Origin: Pseudomonadota bacterium
GTDB lineage: Bacteria > Pseudomonadota > Gammaproteobacteria > Acidithiobacillales > Acidithiobacillaceae
DNA: 64,000 bases
Direction of reading: 5' to 3'
Assembly: GCA_021821885.1 (NCBI GenBank)
Contig: JAKARO010000003.1
Coordinates: 86,627-150,626 of the forward strand
Below the pieces are notes generated by a model, which did no database searches, was not told where the DNA came from, and worked only from the letters and a program-made list of their open reading frames with translations. Shown piece after piece: positions 38,122 through 48,013 of this stretch. Both the position numbers and the translations under genes were made by a program. Position 1 is the stretch's first letter, and the number at the start of each line of letters is the position of its first letter.

Positions 38122-39594
38122 CTAGCCTTCTTCTCCCCCGGGAATGGTGGAATTCCTGGACAGTTTCCTTCCCGTCCCGTTTCTGGGGGGCAGGGATTCA
38201 AAGGCAGACAGTGCTGCTTTTCTTGCTTCGCCATGGTCCGTGATCGGCCATGGATAGTCCAGGCCAAGCCGGATACCGGCGGCCTGGACGGCTTCTGGAG
38301 CAGTCCAGGGCTTGTGCAGCAGTGGGACCGGAAGTGCGGCAAGTTCCGGGAGCCAGCGGCGCACATACGTTCCATCAGGGTCGAATTTTTCTGCCTGGGT
38401 CACCGGATTGAAAATCCGGAAATAGGGGGCCGCATCCGTACCACAGCCGGCTATCCACTGCCAGGATGCAGAATTGCTGGCAGGATCGGCATCTACCAGG
38501 GTATCCAGAAACCAGGCGGCTCCCTGCTGCCAGGGGACAAGGAGATCCTTGACCAGAAAACTGGCCACAACCATCCGTATGCGGTTATGAAGATAGCCGG
38601 TCTGCCAGAGTTCATGCATGCCTGCATCGACGATGGGATAGCCTGTTACGCCTTTCTGCCATTTGTGCAGCCCTTCCGGGTCCCTGGACCAGGGAAAATC
38701 CAGGAATTCCTTTCGCAGGGGGGTGTCCTGGAGATGGGGGAAATGGTAGAGAAGATGCCAGGAGAATTCGCGCCACCCCAGTTCTCTCAGGAAACTGCCG
38801 GCTTGCTGCTCCAGGTGCGGATGGCGTTCCGTGAAGTCCAGCAGGCGCTGCCGTACCTGGCGTGGGCTGATTTCTCCGTGGGCCAGATGCGGGGAGAGCC
38901 GGGAGACACAGGGACGGCCGGGAAAATCGCGGCCATCGCTGTACGTGCAAAGCGCGCTCTCAAGGAATGTGTCGAGATTTTTGTGTGCACCAGATTCCCC
39001 CGGCTCCCAGAAAGACAGGAACTTGCCGGCCCAGTCAGGATGGTGGGGACACCACCCCCACAGGTCCGGGTTTTCACTTTCTGGTACCGTCGTAGGAGGA
39101 GACATCTGCGGCAGTGGAAGGGGTGTCCCGCTCCGTACCCGGTCCTGAAGTGCTTTCCAGAAAGGAGAAAATACCTGGTAGGGCAGATCACCCTTCCGAA
39201 GCACTTCCCAAGGCTCAGCCAGGAGGTTTCCCGGAAAAGACTCTGCAGTAATACCCAGGGCGCGCAGCGCCATCTTGAGCGTCCGGTCCTGTTCCCTCGC
39301 CCGGAAAGCATAGCGACGGTTCCAGAATACCCCGGAGGCTCCCGTTTCCGCCAGCAGTTCCAGCACCGTCTGAACCGGGTCCCCACGACGGAGGATGAGC
39401 GGGATGCCCTGCTTCTCAAGCCGGCTCCCGAGGCTCCGGATGCTCTGGTACTGCCACCAGCGGAAGGCGGCTCCCGGGGATTCCCGGGGGTCGGCAATGG
39501 CCACCGGGAGTACGGGTCCCCTGGCCGCCGCATGCCAGAGCGCAGGATTGTCGGACAGGCGCAGGTCATCGCGGAACAGGACGATCTGGATCAC
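38122..39594 (-). CDS. phrB: deoxyribodipyrimidine photolyase
   Basis: 490 residues starting at a GTG. The N-terminal antenna-pigment domain (VLFRDDLRLSDNPAL) is followed by the FAD-binding catalytic domain (GEISPRQVRQRLL, FLRELGWREFSWHLL, TGYPIVDAGMHELWQTGYLHNRIRMVVASFLVKDLL, SASWQWIAGCGTDAAPYFRIFNP). These are the class I CPD photolyase signatures; it repairs UV-induced pyrimidine dimers using blue light. The C-terminal 20-30 residues are not conserved. It follows moeA on the minus strand after 56 nt. Confidence 0.93.
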   Translation of the reverse strand: MIQIVLFRDDLRLSDNPALWHAAARGPVLPVAIADPRESPGAAFRWWQYQSIRSLGSRLEKQGIPLILRRGDPVQTVLELLAETGASGVFWNRRYAFRAREQDRTLKMALRALGITAESFPGNLLAEPWEVLRKGDLPYQVFSPFWKALQDRVRSGTPLPLPQMSPPTTVPESENPDLWGWCPHHPDWAGKFLSFWEPGESGAHKNLDTFLESALCTYSDGRDFPGRPCVSRLSPHLAHGEISPRQVRQRLLDFTERHPHLEQQAGSFLRELGWREFSWHLLYHFPHLQDTPLRKEFLDFPWSRDPEGLHKWQKGVTGYPIVDAGMHELWQTGYLHNRIRMVVASFLVKDLLVPWQQGAAWFLDTLVDADPASNSASWQWIAGCGTDAAPYFRIFNPVTQAEKFDPDGTYVRRWLPELAALPVPLLHKPWTAPEAVQAAGIRLGLDYPWPITDHGEARKAALSAFESLPPRNGTGRKLSRNSTIPGGEEG

Positions 39595-39650
39595 CAGGGT
39601 TCAGTCTCCATTTCTGGTGGGAGAAATACTCTGGTTCTGGAGAAGGGCAC

Positions 39651-40892
39651 TCAGACCATGCCTTCAAGGATCTGGACATCCACCAGGCTCCCGGCTGTCA
39701 GGGCACCGGACTCCGCCGGGAGAACAATAAAGCAGTCGGCCTGGGCCATGCCGGTCAGGATGTGCGAGGACTGGGCTCCGGCTGGCGCTACCATCCATCC
39801 GTTTTCTCCGGGCAGGAGGCGCCCACGCTGGAAGTCCGTGCGGCCGGGCTTTTTCCGGACGGATGTGGCCAGGGGGAGCCGGAAGACCGGAGAGGTCCAT
39901 GGCCCAAGGCTGCCCATGCGTTTGAGAATGGCGGGGCGCACAAACTGGTAGAAGGTGACCATGGTGGAAACGGGATTGCCGGGCAGTCCAAAAAAGCTTG
40001 CCTGGCCCAGATGGCCGAAAGCCAGGGGGCGCCCGGGTTTCATGTTCATTTTCCAGAAATGTACGGAACCCATCTGCTCAAGAAGGCCGGCAATATGGTC
40101 GGCTTCCCCTACGGAAACGCCTCCGGTGGTGATGACCATGTCAGCCGCCTGTCTGGCTGTTTCGAGAGTTTCCCTGATCTGGTCCGGATTGTCAGGTATG
40201 CATCCCAGATCCACAGTCTCTGCCCCAAGGCGCTGCAGCATGGCCAGGAGGGTGGGGCGGTTACTGTCGTAGATCTGCCCGGGTCCGAGTGGCTGGCCGG
40301 AAGGCTGCAATTCGTCACCGGTAGAAAAAAAAGCCACGCGCAGCGGCCGGAAGACAGCGATCTCGCTGATCCCAAGACTGGCCAGTACGGCAAGATGGGC
40401 CGGACGCAACAGTGTGCCTTCAGGAAGCGCCGTATTTCCCTGGGACAGATCCTCTCCGGGAAGGCGGACATTTGCCCCGGGAAGAATGTCCCCGTGAAAC
40501 CGGACCATGCTGCCTTCTCTGTAGGCCAGTTCCTGCGGAATGACCGCATCTGCTCCCTGTGGAAGCACGGCGCCAGTCATGATGCGAACACACTGGCCTT
40601 CCTGTACCCGGGCCTCGTATGGATGCCCGGCAAAGGCGGAGCCGATGCATTCACGGGGGCCAGATCCATCACCGGCACGCAGTGCATAGCCATCCATTGC
40701 CGAGTTGGGCCATGCCGGCACGTCAATCGGGGAGGCCACGCTGGTGGCCAGTACCCGCCCCAGACCCTGCTCAAGTGAAACCATGACCTGGTCGCTGATG
40801 GGCTGGGAAGCAGCCAGGATAACCTCCAGCGCTTCGGCCACGCTTTTGGCTTTTGGGTCATGTTCAGTATGTTCACAGCAGGCGGCCATCTC
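39651..40892 (-). CDS. moeA: molybdopterin molybdenumtransferase MoeA
   Basis: 413 residues from ATG 40892, which overlaps the 3' end of mobB by 20 nt; the frame is open further upstream but that part is shared with mobB and not MoeA-like. Landmarks are VPAWPNSAMDGYALRAGDG, VRIMTGAVLPQGADAVIPQE, FFSTGDEL, GQIYDSNRPTLLAMLQRLG, TTGGVSVGEADH, and FGLPGNPVSTMVTFYQFVRPAIL. MoeA inserts molybdate into adenylylated molybdopterin. With mobB and mobA it forms a cofactor-finishing cluster. Confidence 0.95.
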   Translation of the reverse strand, partial: EMAACCEHTEHDPKAKSVAEALEVILAASQPISDQVMVSLEQGLGRVLATSVASPIDVPAWPNSAMDGYALRAGDGSGPRECIGSAFAGHPYEARVQEGQCVRIMTGAVLPQGADAVIPQELAYREGSMVRFHGDILPGANVRLPGEDLSQGNTALPEGTLLRPAHLAVLASLGISEIAVFRPLRVAFFSTGDELQPSGQPLGPGQIYDSNRPTLLAMLQRLGAETVDLGCIPDNPDQIRETLETARQAADMVITTGGVSVGEADHIAGLLEQMGSVHFWKMNMKPGRPLAFGHLGQASFFGLPGNPVSTMVTFYQFVRPAILKRMGSLGPWTSPVFRLPLATSVRKKPGRTDFQRGRLLPGENGWMVAPAGAQSSHILTGMAQADCFIVLPAESGALTAGSLVDVQILEGMV

Positions 40893-41379
40893 GGGATTCT
40901 CCGTACCAGTGCAGAATGAATTCACAGATTTCTTGAGGGCAGTTGAGATCCAGAACAGGCAGTATGCCCGGCATGGGTCCGTCGCTGGCGATGGCAATGG
41001 TGCTGCCATGGGTAGGACAGCGTCTGGGTTTGCCAAGGGCAGAACGGTACACCTCTATGCCGGGAATCTCCCATTCGTGATTTCCCTCGCTTAGGACCAG
41101 ATCTGGTGGGGGCTGCAGGCTGGCGACCAGGGCAGCCCAGTCACCCCGGACGGCGCGGCGGACCATATACCAGCGTTGCGGTCCCTGCAGGAGGACGGGA
41201 TCTGCCCCGGTTTCCTGCAGAAGGTAACTGTCTTTCCCCGGAGTGTCCCAGCGGATGTCGTGATGGGTGGCCTTTATGGCTCCGATCTTCAGCCCCTTCT
41301 CCCGGAGCAGGGGGATCAAGTGGCAGAGGAGCGTGGTTTTGCCGCTTCCGCTATGCCCGGTAATTCCGAGAATTTTCAT
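40873..41379 (-). CDS. mobB: molybdopterin-guanine dinucleotide biosynthesis protein MobB
   Basis: 168-residue P-loop GTP-binding protein. Walker A is GHSGSGKTTL at about residues 8-17, followed by KIGAIKATHHDIRWDTPGKDSYLLQETGADPVLLQG, typical of MobB. It assists MobA in attaching GMP to the molybdenum cofactor. It overlaps mobA by four bases (ATGA on the minus strand) and moeA by 20, so the three are translationally coupled. Confidence 0.93.
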   Translation of the reverse strand: MKILGITGHSGSGKTTLLCHLIPLLREKGLKIGAIKATHHDIRWDTPGKDSYLLQETGADPVLLQGPQRWYMVRRAVRGDWAALVASLQPPPDLVLSEGNHEWEIPGIEVYRSALGKPRRCPTHGSTIAIASDGPMPGILPVLDLNCPQEICEFILHWYGESRDGRLL

Positions 41380-41969
41380 GCCATGTCCGAAAGCCGGTTG
41401 AGATTGCTTGATTCGCCATCGCCGAGCTGCAGGAGGGTATGGGGATGGCTGCCAAGGAAAGTACCCGCCCTGAGCCCTCCCTCTGCCAGATATTTCCGGA
41501 GTGCCGGCAGTATCTGGCGGTGCATGAGGCCAACCACCGGAATCATCCCGTGACTGTCGGCCGCGAGAACCAGGGGGTATTCCTGCCGGAGCGCCCAGAG
41601 CCTCGGCACCAGATTTGCCGGGAGATGCGGACAGTCCACGGCGGCAAATGCCATCCAGTCATCGGAACATGCCTGCCAGCCCGCTTCCATCCCGCGGAGG
41701 GGGCCCTGAAAGCCTGTTTCAAGATCGCCTATGACCTTGCAACCTAAGGTACGATACTGCTGCTGGCTGCGGTTGGCGCTGATCAGCAGTTCCCGGACAT
41801 GGGGGCCCAAGCATGCCATCGCATAGGAAACCAGGGGGCGGCCCCGGTAGGGGACCCAGCCCTTGTCCAGTCCTCCCATCCGCTGGCCAGCACCGCCCGC
41901 GAGAATGAGCCCCGTCAGGGGAAGGGTAAGTAAGGATGTGGTGTCCTGCATGCTGGAATTGTCCACCAT
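41376..41969 (-). CDS. mobA: molybdenum cofactor guanylyltransferase MobA
   Basis: 197 residues from ATG 41969, chosen because AAGGA lies 7 nt upstream; an in-frame TTG at 41987 is unlikely. The nucleotidyltransferase signature LILAGGAGQRMGGLDKGWVPYRGRPLV is near the N-terminus, with DLETGFQGPLRGMEAGW and AAVDCPHLPANLV further on. It transfers GMP from GTP to molybdopterin, giving the MGD form used by DMSO-reductase-family enzymes. Only 44 nt separate its start from the divergent unknown gene, so both promoters must overlap. Confidence 0.94.
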   Translation of the reverse strand: MVDNSSMQDTTSLLTLPLTGLILAGGAGQRMGGLDKGWVPYRGRPLVSYAMACLGPHVRELLISANRSQQQYRTLGCKVIGDLETGFQGPLRGMEAGWQACSDDWMAFAAVDCPHLPANLVPRLWALRQEYPLVLAADSHGMIPVVGLMHRQILPALRKYLAEGGLRAGTFLGSHPHTLLQLGDGESSNLNRLSDMA

Positions 41970-42013
41970 TGTGTTATCCTTCTGCAATTTCCGCTAGGGG
42001 ATGGTCTGGGAGT

Positions 42014-42562
42014 ATGTGGAACTGGATGATGGGCAGGCAGGCGCGGGAGGAATCTCCACGTGGCGGTGTGGTTGATGCCGGTATCCCGCCCGAGGACAGG
42101 GTGGATTGCCTGCCGCTGCCAGAGCCGATTTTCTACCTCCACTATCATGGGTTTGGCCGCCTCCCGGATGATCTCCCGCTGCAGGAGAAGATCCTGAATC
42201 TTGCCCGTTCGCCGGATTTCCTGCGTGACATGCCGAGGGGCAGCGCAAAAAAATTTCTGTCTTCCATGGACCGGACCGGACTTCGGGAGGAGGATCTGGC
42301 CGGCTTCCTGAAAATTCTTTTCAGTGAGATTACCCGCCGGATGTACATTGAGGCTGCCCGGCAGCGTCCGGGCGCCATAGGTGTGCAGCTTTCCCTGCCC
42401 GGTTCCGGTAACGCGGCGCCAGCGGCTGTGGCAGCCGTTTCTGCGGATGCCCATGGCCTGGGAGCGGGCGTCTATCCGTTTACCCATATTCCGGAAAATC
42501 CGTGTCCGGGGATGGAAAATCCTTTTGTTATCCGGGTCGTCATGAAAAAAGGGTCTGAATAG
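42014..42562 (+). CDS. uncharacterised protein upstream of leuB
   Basis: 182 residues from ATG 42014, not recognised. There is no signal peptide or obvious membrane segment. The middle (RVDCLPLPEPIFYLHYHGFGRLPDDLPLQEKILNLARSPDFLRDMPRGSAKKFLSSMDRTG) looks like a folded alpha/beta region with coding character, and the stop directly abuts the leuB ATG with no gap, which supports a real co-translated gene. The start is uncertain: GGGAG is too close to ATG 42014, and ATGs at 42026 and 42029 are alternatives. No function is proposed. Confidence 0.6.
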   Translation: MWNWMMGRQAREESPRGGVVDAGIPPEDRVDCLPLPEPIFYLHYHGFGRLPDDLPLQEKILNLARSPDFLRDMPRGSAKKFLSSMDRTGLREEDLAGFLKILFSEITRRMYIEAARQRPGAIGVQLSLPGSGNAAPAAVAAVSADAHGLGAGVYPFTHIPENPCPGMENPFVIRVVMKKGSE

Positions 42563-43645
42563 ATGAAAAAAATCGCCGTTTTTCCCGGGGATGGTATCGG
42601 TCCCGAGATTACTGCTGCGGCTTGCGGTGTGCTTGAGACTGTCGCTGAGCTTGCGGGTATGGAAATTGATCTGCAGCAGGGACTTGTCGGTGGGGCTGCG
42701 CTGGATGTCCATGGGGATCCCCTGCCGGATGAGTCGCTCCAGCTGGCTCTTGGCGCCGATGCCGTACTCCTGGGAGCCGTGGGGGGGCCGAAGTGGGATG
42801 GCCATCCGCCGCGCCAGCGGCCGGAACAGGGCCTGCTGCGCCTGCGCAAGGGGTTGGACCTGTACGCCAATCTCCGCCCGGCCCAGATTTTTCCCCAGCT
42901 GCTTGACGCCTCTCCCCTGCGCCCCGAACTTGTTCGGGATGTGGATATCCTTGTAGTGCGGGAACTTACCGGGGACATTTACTTCGGAACTCCCCGTGGC
43001 GTCGAGATCCAGAATGGCCTGCGCCGTGGCTACAATACCATGGTCTATGACGAGAACGAGATCGGCCGTATTGCCCGGGCTGCCTTTGAGGCTGCCCGGG
43101 GAAGAAAGAGGAAGGTCTGTTCTGTAGACAAGGCCAATGTTCTGGAAACCACCAGGCTCTGGCGTGAAGTGGTAACAGAAGTGGCCGGGGAATTTCCGGA
43201 TGTGGCGCTGGAACACATGTATGTGGATAACGCCGCGATGCAGCTTATCCGCTGCCCAGCCCAGTTTGACGTTATCCTTACCGGTAACATGTTCGGTGAT
43301 ATCCTTTCGGACGAGGCCAGCCAGCTGACAGGTTCCATCGGCATGCTGCCATCGGCTTCCCTCGGAAATGGCCGGGGCATGTACGAACCCATCCACGGTT
43401 CGGCACCGGATATTGCCGGACGGGATCTGGCCAATCCCCTGGCGACGGTGCTCTCCGTGTCCATGATGCTGCGCCATTCCCTCGCGGCAGCAGTGTGGGC
43501 TGACCGCGTGGAGGATGCTGTGCGGGCTGTCCTGGACCGTGGCCTGCGGACAGCCGATATTGCCTCCCCCGGTGTGGCCAGCATTGGGACGCGGGCCATG
43601 GGTGAATCTGTGGTTGCGGCGCTGCAGCAGGGAGAATGGGCATGA
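42563..43645 (+). CDS. leuB: 3-isopropylmalate dehydrogenase
   Basis: 360 residues, full length. Landmarks are [38 protein letters not shown], the [15 protein letters not shown] stretch with the catalytic Lys, and [35 protein letters not shown] with the metal-binding Asp residues. It oxidises and decarboxylates 3-isopropylmalate in leucine synthesis, with NAD. leuC and leuD, usually just upstream, are not here. ATGA overlap with asd. Confidence 0.97.
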   Translation: MKKIAVFPGDGIGPEITAAACGVLETVAELAGMEIDLQQGLVGGAALDVHGDPLPDESLQLALGADAVLLGAVGGPKWDGHPPRQRPEQGLLRLRKGLDLYANLRPAQIFPQLLDASPLRPELVRDVDILVVRELTGDIYFGTPRGVEIQNGLRRGYNTMVYDENEIGRIARAAFEAARGRKRKVCSVDKANVLETTRLWREVVTEVAGEFPDVALEHMYVDNAAMQLIRCPAQFDVILTGNMFGDILSDEASQLTGSIGMLPSASLGNGRGMYEPIHGSAPDIAGRDLANPLATVLSVSMMLRHSLAAAVWADRVEDAVRAVLDRGLRTADIASPGVASIGTRAMGESVVAALQQGEWA

Positions 43646-44664
43646 GGAAAACGGCCTATTCTGTTGCCATCCTGGGGGCCACAGGTGCGGTAGGAGAAGT
43701 GATGCGGGAGATTCTCGAAGAACGGGAGTTTCCAGTGCAGGAACTGTATCTGCTGGCGAGTGCGCGGTCCGCTGGGGAGCTCCTCCCCTTTCGCGGCAAA
43801 AAAATACGGGTCCGGGATGCGGCGGGTTTCGACTGGTCACAGGTTGATATTGGGCTTTTCTCTGCCGGGGCCTCCGCCAGTGAGGTGCATGCCCCGCTTG
43901 CGGTGGCAGCCGGCGCGGTTGTCATCGACAATACGTCGCGCTTCCGGTACGAGGACGATATTCCCCTGGTGGTGCCGGAAGTCAATCCCGACCGCGTTGC
44001 CGATTACCGCCACCGGGGGATTGTCGCCAACCCCAACTGCTCCACGATACAGATGCTGCTCGCCCTGAAGCCCATTGCGGATGCCGCGGGTATCGAGCGG
44101 GTGGTGGTTTCGACCTACCAGGCGGTCAGTGGCGCTGGCCGCCGGGCGATTGAGGAACTGGGGCAGCAGACTGCAGGGATTTACCGGCATCAGGAAATTC
44201 CCCCGGAAATTTTTGCCAAGCGGATGGCTTTCAACTGTCTCCCGCAGATCGATGTTTTCCAGGACAACGGGTATACGAAAGAAGAAATGAAAATGGTCTG
44301 GGAAACCCGGAAGATCCTGGATCTGCCGGAAATCCAGCTGACCGCCACCTGTGTGCGGGTACCCGTTTTTTACGGCCATTCCGAATCGCTCAATGTGGTT
44401 ACCCGTAAAAAAATTTCCGCTGCCGGCGTCCGGGCGCTGATGGAGGCAGCTCCTGGTGTGACGGTCATGGATGGCCGTGGACCAGGGGAATGGCCGACCC
44501 CACTGGATGCGGCGGGGAAAGACGCAACCTTCGTGGGCCGTATCCGTGAGGACTGTTCCCATGAAAGGGGCATCAACCTCTGGGTGGTGGCCGACAATAT
44601 CCGCAAGGGGGCCGCACTGAACAGTATCCAGATTGCAGAGCTGCTGATTCGGGACTATCTATAG
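43642..44664 (+). CDS. asd: aspartate-semialdehyde dehydrogenase
   Basis: 340 residues from ATG 43642 (GGAG 7 nt upstream, ATGA overlap with leuB; ATG 43636 is an alternative). An NADP-binding [12 protein letters not shown] motif is followed by [22 protein letters not shown], the catalytic Cys in [10 protein letters not shown] (about residue 133), and the active-site His in GHSESLNV. It reduces aspartyl phosphate to the semialdehyde, feeding lysine, diaminopimelate, methionine and threonine. The sequence is of the type found in Gram-positives and Pseudomonas Asd2-like enzymes. Confidence 0.96.
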   Translation: MRKTAYSVAILGATGAVGEVMREILEEREFPVQELYLLASARSAGELLPFRGKKIRVRDAAGFDWSQVDIGLFSAGASASEVHAPLAVAAGAVVIDNTSRFRYEDDIPLVVPEVNPDRVADYRHRGIVANPNCSTIQMLLALKPIADAAGIERVVVSTYQAVSGAGRRAIEELGQQTAGIYRHQEIPPEIFAKRMAFNCLPQIDVFQDNGYTKEEMKMVWETRKILDLPEIQLTATCVRVPVFYGHSESLNVVTRKKISAAGVRALMEAAPGVTVMDGRGPGEWPTPLDAAGKDATFVGRIREDCSHERGINLWVVADNIRKGAALNSIQIAELLIRDYL

Positions 44665-44754
44665 CGGCATCTTTGCCATATTGCGGCCAGTCGAGAGGCC
44701 TGGCACCGGTGAACTCCAAAAAATACCGATGTCTTTGCCACGAAGGGGAAAGGA

Positions 44755-47112
44755 ATGGACAGAAAATATTGGTTGCGGACCCTGGTCGCGCTGGGGATTG
44801 TGCTTCCGGGTGCCGCAGAGGCCATGGGTCTGGGCAGCCTGGTCATCCTGTCGGCACCAGGAGAGCCATTCCATGCCGAGATTCCCATCCATGCAGGCCA
44901 TCCAGGGGAACTTTCCGGTGCCCGGGCGGGCCTCGCCTCAAGCACGGCCTACTCAATGATCCACCTTCCGGTGGCCCAGGGTCTTGAGCACTGGCACTTC
45001 GAAATCCGTTCCGGACCAGCGCCCGCCATCGTCATTTCGAGCCCGGTTCCGATATCCAGCGCATCCCTCCAGTTTCTGGTCCAGCTGGACTGGTCGGGTG
45101 GACAGATGGTCCGCGAGTATGTGGCATCAGAAGGCAGTGGAATGTATGGAGTACCTGCATCCAGTTCCCTTCCCATGCGTACCGTGCCGCTGTACCACCG
45201 CCAGCCATCTGCGGCAGCAGCCCCGGGCCGCATGGTGAATGGCTGGGCCAGCGTATCGCGTTATGGCCCTGTACCGGAACACAGTTCGCTGTACCAGATT
45301 GCCCGGGATATCAACCGGAGCCAGCGGGTTGCGCCGGACCAGGCCATGGCAGCACTGGCACGGGCCAATCCGGAAGCTTTCAGGAATGGCAATCCGGCTT
45401 TTCTTTTTGCTGGCAGCATGCTGATGGTCCCCAGTCTTGCCCAGGTAGAAGCCTTTACGCCCGCAGAAGCCCATACATGGCTGCGTAGGCAGACAAACAA
45501 AACTGTGCGGCCGGCGGCGGCCCAACCCGGTGTTTCCAGTACGGCCCCGGGAAAAAAGACGGTACTGGTACTGTCGAGCGCACCCAAATCGTTGCAGAAG
45601 CCGGGCTCTGCTGCTGGGGTACCCGCTGCTGCTCTAGGGCAGGGTGGGGAACAGCAGCTGCTTGCTGAAAATGTCCGCCTGAAAGGCATGGTCCAGTCCA
45701 TGGAACAGCGCCTGAACCAGACTGGGCAGGTCCTGTCGGCACAGTCGGCCGAACTTTCCCGTCTTTCCGAGCAGGGAGAGCATTCCGGCCTCAATCCCCT
45801 TCTCTGGCTTTCCCTTGGCGGGAATCTCCTCCTTCTGCTGCTGTTTGTCTGGATGTACCGCCGGCAGGAAGAGACTTTGAGCCGCCAGCGCGACATTTCC
45901 AACAAGGTTACCGTCCTTGCCTCTGCACCGAGGGCAACGGCTCCTTCTTCTTCCCTGCGCACAGACACGACAGCGCCGGAATCTGCCCCGTGGACTGCAC
46001 CCACGGCATCTGCGGCTACGGTAGCCACTGCCGCCGTGCCGGTAACTCAGCCCCGATCCGGGGGGGGCGCTGAAAACCGCCCTGCGGAAGTTATATCGTC
46101 CGCTGTGGCGGAGGAGGAATATTTTCCTTCAACTGGCGCCGGCTCCGGCCTTTCTCCCCTTTCCTATGGGGCAGGGATGCAAGGCACGGAAGAGCCAGCG
46201 GAAGAAAACCGGTTTGAGGTGGACCCCATAGAACAGGCTGACCTCTATCTGACCTATGGAAAATCGGAACAGGCGGTCACCGTGCTCCAGGAAGGCCTTG
46301 AGGCGAATCCACGCCGCAAGGATCTATATGTGCGACTGCTTTCGCTGTATGAAACGCTGGATCGCCGCGATGAATATCTTGATCTGGCCGAGCGCATGCG
46401 TGGCCGGTTTGGCCCAAACAATGCGGCGTGGCAGGAAGTGGAAGTGCAGGGCGCCAGGCTGTTTCCCGGAAATCCTCTTTTTGTGACCCCGGCAGAGCCG
46501 GGAGAAAGGCCCTCCGCCCTGACGGGTGGACTTCCTGGGCCGGGCCAGGACCGGCAGGAGGACATGATCCCTGGTCCGTCTGTGGAGCCGGTGGGATTTC
46601 CGGCACCTGCCAATGAGGGACTGGATTTTTTGCCAGCGGAAACGCCGCAGGAGCTATCCCATGTGGATGGGGGACCGGAGAAACTGGATTTTCATCTGGA
46701 CCACTTTTTTTCCGCGGGCGGAACGCTGGATACCCACGAAGAGACTGGGTCTGGACCGGCACCGTCTGATGAGCACAAACGGGGACTTTTCGCTACCCTG
46801 AACGAAGAATTCCGTGCCCTTGAGGAAAAGGCCGAACCTGCGCCCGGCGATGAAGCCAGGCCCGATTTTCTGCTACCGCCAGAAATGCCGGAAGGGCATA
46901 TGGCTTTTTCCGGAGAGCCGGCAGAAAGCCTTTCCGGAGGGGAACCAGACGCAGCAGGGGACTGGGATGCGGTGGGGACAAAGCTGGATCTTGGTAAAGC
47001 CTATCTGGAGATGGGGGACAAGGAGTCTGCACGTGAGCTGCTTGAGGAAGTATCGCGTGAAGGCAATCCCTCTCAGAGGGATGAAGCATTCCACCTCCTG
47101 TCCGCTCTCTAG
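44755..47112 (+). CDS. fimV: FimV-like peptidoglycan-binding, polar-hub protein
   Basis: 785 residues. A signal peptide (about 1-23) is followed by the FimV N-terminal domain (GLGSLVILSAPGEPFHAEIPIHAG), a LysM-like segment (SLYQIARDINRSQRVAPDQAMAALARANPEAF), a short coiled coil (LLAENVRLKGMVQSMEQRLNQ), one membrane helix (about residues 346-366), a long acidic/Pro linker, a TPR segment (DPIEQADLYLTYGKSEQAVTVLQEGLEANPRRKDLYVRLLSLYETL) and the conserved C-terminal module (LDLGKAYLEMGDKESARELLEEVSREG). FimV organises type IV pili and cell poles. The asd-fimV-truA order is as in Pseudomonas. Confidence 0.9.
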   Translation: MDRKYWLRTLVALGIVLPGAAEAMGLGSLVILSAPGEPFHAEIPIHAGHPGELSGARAGLASSTAYSMIHLPVAQGLEHWHFEIRSGPAPAIVISSPVPISSASLQFLVQLDWSGGQMVREYVASEGSGMYGVPASSSLPMRTVPLYHRQPSAAAAPGRMVNGWASVSRYGPVPEHSSLYQIARDINRSQRVAPDQAMAALARANPEAFRNGNPAFLFAGSMLMVPSLAQVEAFTPAEAHTWLRRQTNKTVRPAAAQPGVSSTAPGKKTVLVLSSAPKSLQKPGSAAGVPAAALGQGGEQQLLAENVRLKGMVQSMEQRLNQTGQVLSAQSAELSRLSEQGEHSGLNPLLWLSLGGNLLLLLLFVWMYRRQEETLSRQRDISNKVTVLASAPRATAPSSSLRTDTTAPESAPWTAPTASAATVATAAVPVTQPRSGGGAENRPAEVISSAVAEEEYFPSTGAGSGLSPLSYGAGMQGTEEPAEENRFEVDPIEQADLYLTYGKSEQAVTVLQEGLEANPRRKDLYVRLLSLYETLDRRDEYLDLAERMRGRFGPNNAAWQEVEVQGARLFPGNPLFVTPAEPGERPSALTGGLPGPGQDRQEDMIPGPSVEPVGFPAPANEGLDFLPAETPQELSHVDGGPEKLDFHLDHFFSAGGTLDTHEETGSGPAPSDEHKRGLFATLNEEFRALEEKAEPAPGDEARPDFLLPPEMPEGHMAFSGEPAESLSGGEPDAAGDWDAVGTKLDLGKAYLEMGDKESARELLEEVSREGNPSQRDEAFHLLSAL

Positions 47113-47138
47113 GCCAGGAGAAACGGGGCCTGACGGCA

Positions 47139-47945
47139 TTGCAGGCAGAGCGCTGGGCCCTGGGGCTTGAGTATGCCGGGACGCACTTCAGTGGCTGGCA
47201 GCGCCAGACTGGACAAGACAGTATCCAGGGTGCCCTTGAGCATGCCCTGTCCTCGGTCGCCGCTGAAGCAGTCCAGGTGACCGTTGCCGGGAGGACGGAT
47301 GCGGGGGTGCATGCTCTCTGCCAGGTGGCCCATTTTGATACCTCCATCCTGCGTTCTCCGGTCTCCTGGGTCCGCGGAGGCAACCGGTTTCTCCCCCCCG
47401 ACATCTCTATCCGCTGGGCCAGGCGGGTGCCTCCGGAATTCCATGCCCGTTTTTCGGCTACAGGGAGAAGGTACCGTTACCTCATCCTGAACCGCAGCGA
47501 GCGACCCGGACTGTTTGCAGGACAGATTGCCTGGCATCCGCGGTACCTGGATCCTGTTCCCATGCAAGAAGCGGCGGCCATGCTGCTTGGGACCCACGAT
47601 TTTTCTGCCTTTCGTGCCTCTGGCTGCCAGGCCCGCAGTCCTGTGCGTACCCTTAGACGCCTGGATGTCTGGCGAACAGGGAATATGGTGGTTATTGAGG
47701 CGGAAGCCAATGCCTTCCTGCATCATATGGTCCGGAATCTGGCCGGGGTACTGATGAAGGTGGGCCGGGGTGAACAGCCACCGGAATGGGTGTCCGGTGT
47801 TTTGGCCAGCCGGGACCGGCGCTGCGCTGCAATGACAGCTCCAGGTTCGGGGCTCTATTTTGCTGGAGCCCTGTACCCGGAGGTCTTTGGCATTCCCGCC
47901 TGTGATGGCCTTTCTCCGGAAAGGCTGTTTCCCCTTCTTGGCTGA
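47139..47945 (+). CDS. truA: tRNA pseudouridine synthase A
   Basis: 268 residues from a TTG start. The catalytic Asp lies in AGRTDAGVHA (about residue 52), preceded by EYAGTHFSGWQRQTGQDSIQGALE and followed by ARFSATGRRYRYLIL, GTHDFSAFRASGCQARSPVRTL and FLHHMVRNLAGVLMKVGRG, all TruA signatures. It converts U38-U40 of the anticodon stem to pseudouridine. A ribosome site (CAGGAG, 47115-47120) is 18 nt away, so the exact start is uncertain; CTG 47130 is in frame and closer. Confidence 0.95.
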   Translation: MQAERWALGLEYAGTHFSGWQRQTGQDSIQGALEHALSSVAAEAVQVTVAGRTDAGVHALCQVAHFDTSILRSPVSWVRGGNRFLPPDISIRWARRVPPEFHARFSATGRRYRYLILNRSERPGLFAGQIAWHPRYLDPVPMQEAAAMLLGTHDFSAFRASGCQARSPVRTLRRLDVWRTGNMVVIEAEANAFLHHMVRNLAGVLMKVGRGEQPPEWVSGVLASRDRRCAAMTAPGSGLYFAGALYPEVFGIPACDGLSPERLFPLLG

Positions 47946-47970
47946 GATGTTCTGGGGAACCCCGGAATCC

Positions 47971-47979
47971 TGCTACACT
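47971..47979 (+). promoter_or_regulatory. extended -10 promoter before trpF
   Basis: TGCTACACT: TACACT with an upstream TG one base away. No good -35 is visible (TTCTGG at 47950-47955). It lies 35 nt before the trpF ATG in the only gap of the truA-trpF region. Confidence 0.4.
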
Positions 47980-48013
47980 TCGCAACCGTCACGGGATTCA
48001 GGAAAGCAGAAGA

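Noticed and set aside
37948..39951. A 667-codon plus-strand open frame
   Set aside because: It is the antisense shadow of the photolyase and the end of moeA; both minus-strand proteins show clear family motifs.
41915..43840. A 641-codon minus-strand open frame
   Set aside because: Shadow of leuB and its neighbours; leuB, asd and the unknown gene have ribosome sites or abutting joints and recognisable motifs on the plus strand.
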